Shown: one piece after another, positions 1 to 6,215 of the stretch
How the letters are laid out: the number at the start of each line of letters is the position of its first letter
Position numbering within the stretch: position 1 is the first letter of the stretch
DNA from: MGR-bin208 sp043779285
Lineage (GTDB): Bacteria > Bacteroidota > Bacteroidia > Chitinophagales > Chitinophagaceae
NCBI GenBank assembly: GCA_043779285.1
Contig: JAYWEL010000259.1
Coordinates: 1-16,201 of the forward strand
Direction of reading: 5' to 3'
Length of the DNA stretch: 16,201 nucleotides
Position numbers and translations under genes: made by a program
Notes under the pieces: generated by a model
Told to the model about the DNA's origin: nothing
The model's database searches: none
The model's input: the letters and a program-made list of their open reading frames with translations, nothing else

Positions 1-939
1 GTTAATACAAAAATGTTGCAAGTTGCAGCCAATATTTTTTCTATTAAACCAGGTAAAATAAAAATTCATACAACCAATACTTTCCGTATATCTAATACCT
101 CTCCTTCGGCTGCCAGTGCAACCGCTGACCTGAATGGGAAAGCTGTCAAACTTGCTTGTGATGCCATTCTGGAAAGATTGAAAATAGTTGCAGCCACAGA
201 ATTGAAAACAGACATTTCTACAATTGAATTAATGGATGAAACGGTTTTGATAAATGGCCAGAAAACTGAAATGACCTGGCAGCATTTAGTCATGACGGCT
301 TTTGTAAAAAGAGTCAGTCTTGCCGAACATGCACATTATGCAACACCCGAAATTCATTACGACGGTAAGATAGAAAAAGGGCATCCTTTTTCTTATCATG
401 TTTATGGAACTGCAATAACTGTTGTTACGGTTGATTGTCTGCGGGGGATTTATGAATTTGATGCAGTAAAAATTGTTCATGATTTCGGGTCGTCGATGAA
501 CCCATTAATTGATAGAGGGCAGATAGAAGGGGGCTTAGTGCAAGGTATAGGATGGATGACCATGGAAGAAATAGTTTATGATCAGCAGGGTAATCTCCGT
601 TCCAATGCGTTGTCAACTTATAAGGTACCCGATATATATTCGGTACCGAAAATAATCGACATTGATTTTCTAGAAACAGAAAATGATAATCTGGCCATAT
701 TCCGTTCAAAAGCAGTAGGAGAGCCACCTTTAATGTATGGTATCGGCGCATATTTTGCATTAAGAGATGCCATAAAATCGTTTAATCCAGAATCAGATCC
801 GGGTTTTTCTGCACCCATGACGCCTGAAAAAGTTTTGATGTCTTTGTATCCACATAAATCTTTTTTACAAAAACCTGTTGATGAAAAAAAAGTTAGCCAT
901 CTGGCAATTAATAGAAAAAAGCATTCAGCAAAATATTGA
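1..939 (+). CDS. xdhB: Molybdenum hydroxylase large subunit (xanthine dehydrogenase family), C-terminal part
   Basis: This is the last 312 residues of a molybdopterin-binding subunit of the xanthine dehydrogenase / aldehyde oxidase family. The reading frame is open at base 1, and the Met at base 13 lies inside conserved family sequence, so the true start is off the left edge. Family hallmarks seen are the N-T-S-P-S-A-A-S-A-T-A-D stretch near fragment residue 32, the G-Q-I-E-G-G-L-V-Q-G-I-G block near residue 173, and the C-terminal A-V-G-E-P-P-L motif. The Glu of GEPP (codon at 721-723) corresponds to the catalytic base of this family. The enzyme hydroxylates purines or aldehydes using the molybdenum cofactor, with FeS/FAD partners that would be encoded to the left. 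The next gene starts inside its 3' end. The family is clear, but xanthine versus another substrate cannot be decided from this part. Confidence 0.9.
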   Translation, partial: VNTKMLQVAANIFSIKPGKIKIHTTNTFRISNTSPSAASATADLNGKAVKLACDAILERLKIVAATELKTDISTIELMDETVLINGQKTEMTWQHLVMTAFVKRVSLAEHAHYATPEIHYDGKIEKGHPFSYHVYGTAITVVTVDCLRGIYEFDAVKIVHDFGSSMNPLIDRGQIEGGLVQGIGWMTMEEIVYDQQGNLRSNALSTYKVPDIYSVPKIIDIDFLETENDNLAIFRSKAVGEPPLMYGIGAYFALRDAIKSFNPESDPGFSAPMTPEKVLMSLYPHKSFLQKPVDEKKVSHLAINRKKHSAKY

Positions 940-1852
940 AGTGATGCTGCTGTATGTGCTGGGAAGCATGGGCAGCAGTCCGGGCAGACAAGGCTTTTTC
1001 ATGGCTGTAAATGCAGCAGGAGAGATGGAAGGATCATTGGGTGGCGGTATTATGGAGTATAAGTTTGTGGAAATGGCAAAGTCAAAACTTGTTGAAAGGA
1101 ATGATGAATCATCGATGCATAAACAGATACATGATAAATCGGTTGCCAAAAATCAGAGCGGTATGATCTGTTCGGGTGAACAAACAATTTTTCTGTACAC
1201 TATTCAACCTACCGATATTATTCATATCAAAAACATCATAAAATCACTTTTGGGAAATAGAAACGGGACATTGGAAATCTCTCTAAAGGGCTTTTCATTT
1301 TCTGAAGAAGTTCCGGGTGATAATTATACATTGAATTTCAGCCATGAAGACAATTGGGTTTATCGGGAAAAAATTGGCTATCATAATCAACTATACATTA
1401 TAGGTGGTGGACACTGTGCCCTGGCATTTTCGAAGCTGATGTGTGAAATGGATTTTTATATTCATTTGTTTGATGAACGGGATAAATTGAAAACAATGCT
1501 TGAGAATGATTTTGTACATGTGAAACAGGTAATTGAATCTTATGAGCAATTATCCGATCTTATCCCATCTGGAAATAATCATTATGTAGTTATCATGACT
1601 TTTGGTTATCGAACAGACGATCGTGCTTTAAGAGCCTTATTGGGCAAGGAATTCAAATATATTGGTATGCTGGGAAGCAAATCGAAAATTGATAAAATGT
1701 TTGCAGATTATCAACAGGAAGGATTGTTAGATGAATTATTAAATGGAATTTTTACTCCCATTGGAATTCAGATAAAAAGTCAGACACCTGAAGAAATTGC
1801 CATCAGTATTGCTGCAGAAATAATCAACGTGAAGAATGCAGATTTGAAGTAA
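881..1852 (+). CDS. xdhC: XdhC/CoxI-family molybdenum cofactor maturation protein
   Basis: This 323-residue protein belongs to the XdhC/CoxI family, which binds molybdenum cofactor and helps its sulfuration and insertion into molybdenum hydroxylases in the cytoplasm. The N-terminal XdhC_CoxI domain holds G-S-S-P-G-R-Q-G near residue 30 and the glycine-rich G-S-L-G-G-G-I-M-E segment. A C-terminal Rossmann-like domain begins at Y-I-I-G-G-G-H-C-A and ends with G-Y-R-T-D-D, G-M-L-G-S-K-S-K and T-P-E-E-I-A-I-S-I-A-A-E. I chose the ATG at 881; a TTG at 878 would add one residue. The start lies 59 bases inside the preceding molybdenum subunit gene in another frame, so the two are probably translationally coupled. 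This is the usual neighbourhood for the family and supports maturation of that same enzyme. It ends 30 bases from the convergent GH3 gene. Confidence 0.9.
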   Translation: MKKKLAIWQLIEKSIQQNIEVMLLYVLGSMGSSPGRQGFFMAVNAAGEMEGSLGGGIMEYKFVEMAKSKLVERNDESSMHKQIHDKSVAKNQSGMICSGEQTIFLYTIQPTDIIHIKNIIKSLLGNRNGTLEISLKGFSFSEEVPGDNYTLNFSHEDNWVYREKIGYHNQLYIIGGGHCALAFSKLMCEMDFYIHLFDERDKLKTMLENDFVHVKQVIESYEQLSDLIPSGNNHYVVIMTFGYRTDDRALRALLGKEFKYIGMLGSKSKIDKMFADYQQEGLLDELLNGIFTPIGIQIKSQTPEEIAISIAAEIINVKNADLK

Positions 1853-1882
1853 TTATCAATTTTTATTTTGTCGAGTTCTGCC

Positions 1883-4192
1883 TTAAAAAATGGTTGTTTT
1901 ATCTACATTCACTAACTTCTTTAATTCATTGATCTGTATTTCAAAATCTCCTTTTTCCAAATGCCATTTGTTGTCTGTATTGATAAAGGCTAATTGTTTG
2001 ACCGGTAGTTTTATGTGTACAATTTTTTGTTCACCTGGTTTCAGACTGATCTTTTCAAAACCACGTAATCTTTTTACATCAGGTGTTAATGATGCAATCA
2101 TATCTTTTACATAAAGTTGAACCACTTCTTTTCCTTCGTATTTACCGGTATTCTTTACAGAAACCGTTACTATCAATTCATCATGAACAGTCAGATTTGT
2201 TTTGTTGACCTTCAGATCTGAGTACGTAAAAGTTGAATAGGAGAGACCAAAACCAAAAGGGAATTGCGGATTGAAATCGGCTGAATAATCATACACACCT
2301 TGTGGATTGCTTTGTGAGTCGGATGGTTTGTGAATATAATTGGTTAAAGCATTTACATATTTAGGATAGGTGATAGGGAGTTTTCCACTTGGATTTATTT
2401 GACCCGAAATGATATCAGCCAATGCATCAGCGCCAAAATTTCCGGGAAGAAAAACTTGAATAATTCCTGCAACATCAGCTTCAATTGCACTGATGATCCT
2501 TGGTCTTCCTTCATTTAAAATAAGTATCACCGGTTTGCCTGTTTTGATAACAGCTTTGATTAACTGAAGCTGGTTTTCTGAAAGTGTCAGATCATTCAGG
2601 TCGCCGGGTTTTTCAGTGTAACTATTCTCGCCAGCACACACTAAAACATAATCCACAGCTGCCGCCGCCGAAATAACGGAAGCTATATTTACAACAGAAT
2701 CCTCATAATACTTGCCATCCATTTTATATGCCACACCTTCACTGAATCGTACATTTTCTGTTCCGAATTTATTTTTAACCGCAGCAAGTATGGTATTGTA
2801 TTTTGACGTGAATTGATCCGTTTTTTCTCCTTGCCATGAATAGGACCAACCGCCATTCAGCGTTCGCATGGAATTAGCATTTGGGCCTGTAATCAGAATT
2901 TTTTTACCGGATGATATTGGTAAAATATCATTTTTGTTTTTTAATAAAACAATTGATTCTGCTGCTGTATTATATGCCATGCTTTCAAAAGATTTATCTC
3001 CAAATTTTGGATACATCTTATAATCAGTAACCGGAGTTTCAAAAAGATTCAAATCATATTTAAATGTAAGTATTCTTCTTACGGCATCATCGATCCTTTT
3101 CATGGATACTTTTTTTTCATTCACCAATTCAACAAGGTCTTTACAAAATTCATGATAGTTATAAGGGATCATAGACATATCAATTCCGGCATTGATGGCC
3201 ATCATTAGAGCTTCTTTATTGGATGAAGCAATTTTATCCCTTTTAAAAACATTTTCTATGTCCTGCCAATCTGAAACTATAACACCTTTGAAGCCAAGTT
3301 CATTTTTCAAAACATCTGTCAGAAGATAGCTGTTGATATGAGTAGGAATACCATTTATTAATCCTGAATTAACCATAACAGTTCTGGCTCCTGCTTTTAC
3401 TGCTGCAGCAAATGCAGGTAAATGATATTCTCTTAAATAATGTTCGGGCATCCAAGAATTGGTTCGGTCTTTTCCTGATTTTGGGTCTGAATATGCGAGA
3501 AAATGTTTAATGCAAGCGGCTACCTTCATGGAATTTCCAACGGAACCCTGATAGCCTTTTATAACTTGTTCGCCCATCACAGAAACCAGATAGGGATCTT
3601 CGCCAAAGGTTTCCCATAAACGTGGCCAAAGCGGATTCGTTCCCAAATCTAATACCGGAGCAAAATTCCACGGAACTGCAGCAGCCCTGGATTCGTAAGC
3701 AGTTGCTACTGCGGCTTCATAAACCAATTTCGGATTCCAAGTAGCAGCTTGTCCAATTTGTTGAGGAAAAAATGTAGCATCAGAAACATACGTAGCACCA
3801 TGTATTGCATCAAAGCCATAAATAACGGGAATTTTCAAACGGGTTTTACCTGTTTCTTTTTGAATTATGTTGATTATTTCATTCCAATCATTCAAACTCA
3901 TTGCCTTATTATCTGAAGTATTTAATACCGATCCAAGATTGTAGTTTACTATGGCATCTTTTAATTTATTTGTATCTAAACGAAATGGCTGATCTGGTTG
4001 TTTATTAATTCCCAAAACATCTAGAGTGATTTGAGCCATTTGTCCAACTTTCTCTTCCAGAGTCATTTTTTGCAAAAGGGTATTTGCTTTTGATTCCGAT
4101 GAATCACTTGATTTTGAGCAGGAAATTATTTGAAAGCAAACTATCAAAACTACTATAGAGAAAAAGGTAGTTTTTATTTTATTAAATATCAT
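1883..4192 (-). CDS. GH3 family beta-glucosidase, lipoprotein
   Basis: This 769-residue glycoside hydrolase family 3 enzyme would remove glucose from the non-reducing end of beta-glucan oligosaccharides. Residues 1-25 form a lipoprotein signal ending in I-I-S-C (Cys25). The N-terminal TIM-barrel domain includes G-F-D-A-I-H-G (126-132), the substrate-contact K-H-F (229-231) and G-V-I-V-S-D-W, whose Asp308 matches the catalytic nucleophile. The second, alpha/beta sandwich domain carries A-G-E-N-S-Y-T-E near residue 522, where the acid/base Glu of such enzymes is expected. A fibronectin-III-like domain covers about 655-765, with the usual F-P-F-G-F-G-L-S-Y-S-T-F before it. Length and domain order are normal for bacterial three-domain GH3 enzymes. 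It is the last gene of the leftward PUL operon, 69 bases after GH16, and would finish digestion of the GH16 products. Beta-glucosidase is the likeliest activity; beta-xylosidase or exo-glucanase cannot be ruled out by sequence alone. Confidence 0.92.
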   Translation of the reverse strand: MIFNKIKTTFFSIVVLIVCFQIISCSKSSDSSESKANTLLQKMTLEEKVGQMAQITLDVLGINKQPDQPFRLDTNKLKDAIVNYNLGSVLNTSDNKAMSLNDWNEIINIIQKETGKTRLKIPVIYGFDAIHGATYVSDATFFPQQIGQAATWNPKLVYEAAVATAYESRAAAVPWNFAPVLDLGTNPLWPRLWETFGEDPYLVSVMGEQVIKGYQGSVGNSMKVAACIKHFLAYSDPKSGKDRTNSWMPEHYLREYHLPAFAAAVKAGARTVMVNSGLINGIPTHINSYLLTDVLKNELGFKGVIVSDWQDIENVFKRDKIASSNKEALMMAINAGIDMSMIPYNYHEFCKDLVELVNEKKVSMKRIDDAVRRILTFKYDLNLFETPVTDYKMYPKFGDKSFESMAYNTAAESIVLLKNKNDILPISSGKKILITGPNANSMRTLNGGWSYSWQGEKTDQFTSKYNTILAAVKNKFGTENVRFSEGVAYKMDGKYYEDSVVNIASVISAAAAVDYVLVCAGENSYTEKPGDLNDLTLSENQLQLIKAVIKTGKPVILILNEGRPRIISAIEADVAGIIQVFLPGNFGADALADIISGQINPSGKLPITYPKYVNALTNYIHKPSDSQSNPQGVYDYSADFNPQFPFGFGLSYSTFTYSDLKVNKTNLTVHDELIVTVSVKNTGKYEGKEVVQLYVKDMIASLTPDVKRLRGFEKISLKPGEQKIVHIKLPVKQLAFINTDNKWHLEKGDFEIQINELKKLVNVDKTTIF

Positions 4193-4261
4193 AATTAGAC
4201 TTGTCTTTAATTATTGAAATAAGTGGCTCTTGAAAAGAAGTAATCCCTTGCAGGCAATTAA

Positions 4262-5296
4262 TTATTGATATACCCTCACATAATCAATTTCCATTGCAGC
4301 ACTGCTAAAGTTCGAATCAACCGGTCCTCCATAATTTCCACCCATGGCAACATTTAGAATGAGAAAAAAATTGTGATTAAAAGGGATACTGCTTTTATTG
4401 GCAAAAGTGAAGAAGACCACATCATTAACTGAAAACTTAATAGTAGAAGCTGACCATTCAAGAACATATTTGTGAAATTCTGTAGTAACATTTGGCATAA
4501 CCGTGCTGCCTATATCCGGATTTCCGCCTGAAAAACCAGGATGGTGGAGTGCACTGCTGATGGTATTCAAATGACTTCCCCTGTGTTCCATGATATCAAT
4601 TTCTCCACTTGCAGGCCAACCAACGGTGGTAATATTATTGCCCAACATCCAAATGGCAGGCCAGGTACCAATTCCAAAAGGAAGCTTTGCCCTTACTTCA
4701 ACTTTACCATATTTAAACGAAAATTTATTTTGGGTAGTTAACCTGGCTGAAGTATATGCACTTCCATTGTAATTTTCTTTTTTTGCAATAATTTTCAATG
4801 TGCCGTTTGATATAATCACATTGTCTGACTGGTTGGTATAGTTTTGCAATTCATTGTTTCCCCATCCACAAAGAGAAGGACATCCGGTGCCTAAGTCAAA
4901 ACTCCATTTTGAAGGATCCGGTGAGCCAGCTGTATCAAATTCATCAGACCATAACAAGGATTGTGCAACAGTGACACTAACCTGTATTGATTTTGACGCA
5001 GTAAGTCCGCTTGAACTTTTTGCGATAACGTTTACTGTGTAATTTCCGGTGGAAGGATATTTATATGTTACTGAGCCCGAAGCAACTGTTTGAAAAATAC
5101 CATTGCCATAATCAAAGTCATAAGAAACTGCATTGGTAGCTGAAGCCGTAAAACTTACATTGCCACTATTGTCGGCAGATACTATAGCATGAACAGTTAG
5201 ATTTGTAGGCGTATTATTATTTATTGAATCAGTTCCTTTACTGCAGGAACTAAAAAAAGATAGTAATACAAATAATAATACAGTCATGAATTTCAT
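4262..5296 (-). CDS. PKD-GH16 endo-beta-1,3-glucanase (laminarinase-like), lipoprotein
   Basis: This secreted endo-glucanase has an N-terminal lipoprotein signal ending F-S-S-C (Cys18), a PKD-like module (about residues 30-112) and a GH16 catalytic domain (about 115-344). The active site is G-E-I-D-I-M-E-H-R-G, with Glu232 as nucleophile, Asp234 and Glu237 as acid/base. The extra Met of the E-x-D-x-x-E form is typical of laminarinases rather than lichenases. W-P-A-I-W-M-L before it and the terminal E-I-D-Y-V-R-V-Y are also GH16 hallmarks. I start at the ATG at 5296, five bases after the upstream stop codon, because the signal peptide then begins M-K-F-M with normal length. An ATG at 5332 would add 12 polar residues and overlap the upstream gene. 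In the PUL it would cut polymer at the cell surface into oligosaccharides for SusCD. Beta-1,3-glucan is the best guess; mixed-linkage glucan is possible. Confidence 0.92.
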   Translation of the reverse strand: MKFMTVLLFVLLSFFSSCSKGTDSINNNTPTNLTVHAIVSADNSGNVSFTASATNAVSYDFDYGNGIFQTVASGSVTYKYPSTGNYTVNVIAKSSSGLTASKSIQVSVTVAQSLLWSDEFDTAGSPDPSKWSFDLGTGCPSLCGWGNNELQNYTNQSDNVIISNGTLKIIAKKENYNGSAYTSARLTTQNKFSFKYGKVEVRAKLPFGIGTWPAIWMLGNNITTVGWPASGEIDIMEHRGSHLNTISSALHHPGFSGGNPDIGSTVMPNVTTEFHKYVLEWSASTIKFSVNDVVFFTFANKSSIPFNHNFFLILNVAMGGNYGGPVDSNFSSAAMEIDYVRVYQ

Positions 5297-5301
5297 TTTT
5301 A

Positions 5302-6198
5302 TTAGGGTTTTACTTTCAATTTCTGGTACCATGAATTTCCATCAATGCCAATGTTACGAAGATAGATACTGGTAGCTGATATTGATAAAATTTCATAAAC
5401 TGTTCCTCCGGTACCGAAATTTATTATCCCATTACCCGGTACCTGAAATTGTATTCGGGTTGAATTTGCAGAAGTAGAACCCGATGTGGCATCCATAAAG
5501 ATCAATTGCTTATTCGCGGTATTTACTGCATAACAACCATCCCCTCCACTAAATCCGTAAAAAGCAGATGAAGCACCAATTGAAAATGAAGTTCCCTTGT
5601 TATTTATAGCCATGGAAATCCGGTTATTTACATCTTTCGAAAAACTGATTTCATCGTCATATGCACATGCTTCTCGTGAATTGGGAGTGGCTGCATACCA
5701 TATTGACGAATATGCGTCATTCGGTCCAACTCCAAAATGACCTGGGGCATCTTTATCTGTGATCCATATTTTTGAAGATCCACCAGTCAGTGCTGTGACG
5801 ATATAAGTAGGAATTTCAAATGCAACAAAAACAGTGATCTTTTTACTGATTGTTGAAATAAAACCACCAGTACCAATTACATTAGCTGTAATGATATATG
5901 TGTTTGTACCGGGAGTAGAATATTTATAAGTAAGTGAACCTGAAGGAACAACTTTTGTAACACCATCACCAAAATCGATATTATATGTTAGGGCATTGTT
6001 TGCAGAAGAAGTTATTAAAACATTTCCAGTTCCATTACCATTTGGGTTTGTAGCATCTACTCCGGCAATGGATGTTGTCAATGTAAGATTTGAAGCTGCT
6101 TTTATTTCACCAAATGAATAATCTTCTTTTTTACAACTACCTATAACTATAAGTACTGCAAGCGAAATAATTGTAAGTGATTTTATTTTAGTAATCAT
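5302..6198 (-). CDS. PKD-domain surface lipoprotein, putative glycan-binding protein
   Basis: This 298-residue lipoprotein has no catalytic family I recognise. Its signal ends I-G-S-C (Cys22), followed by K-K-E-D, which resembles the K-(D/E)2 lipoprotein export signal known in Bacteroidota for surface display. Residues about 38-128 form a PKD-like beta-sandwich containing Y-N-I-D-F-G-D-G and G-S-L-T-Y-K-Y. The rest (about 130-298) is a separate beta-rich domain with clustered aromatic and acidic residues: Trp145, His154, Trp167, Tyr168, Tyr180 and D-D-E at 181-183, ending Y-E-I-L-S-I-S...W-Y-Q-K-L. It lies between the repeat lipoprotein (17 bases away) and GH16 (5 bases away), the position where PULs usually encode surface glycan-binding proteins. 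Binding of the GH16 substrate is inferred from position and architecture. A non-binding structural role remains possible. Confidence 0.75.
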   Translation of the reverse strand: MITKIKSLTIISLAVLIVIGSCKKEDYSFGEIKAASNLTLTTSIAGVDATNPNGNGTGNVLITSSANNALTYNIDFGDGVTKVVPSGSLTYKYSTPGTNTYIITANVIGTGGFISTISKKITVFVAFEIPTYIVTALTGGSSKIWITDKDAPGHFGVGPNDAYSSIWYAATPNSREACAYDDEISFSKDVNNRISMAINNKGTSFSIGASSAFYGFSGGDGCYAVNTANKQLIFMDATSGSTSANSTRIQFQVPGNGIINFGTGGTVYEILSISATSIYLRNIGIDGNSWYQKLKVKP

Positions 6199-6215
6199 AA
6201 TTGATATGTTTATCG

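Noticed and set aside
624..647. Two GGTACC sites forming an imperfect inverted repeat around a TA-rich centre
   Set aside because: The arms pair only with a one-base bulge and lie inside conserved coding sequence (K-V-P-D-I-Y-S-V-P); most likely coincidence.
425..760. 111-codon open frame on the - strand inside the molybdenum subunit gene
   Set aside because: It is fully contained in a strongly recognisable coding frame on the other strand and its product looks like no protein family; it is an antisense shadow.
1853..1882. Possible bidirectional intrinsic terminator between xdhC and GH3
   Set aside because: There are T- and A-rich stretches but I could not find a stable GC-containing stem next to them.
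4193..4261. 69-base gap between GH16 and GH3 as a possible internal promoter or small RNA
   Set aside because: No promoter-like motif, stem or conserved element is evident; it is treated as an ordinary operon spacer.
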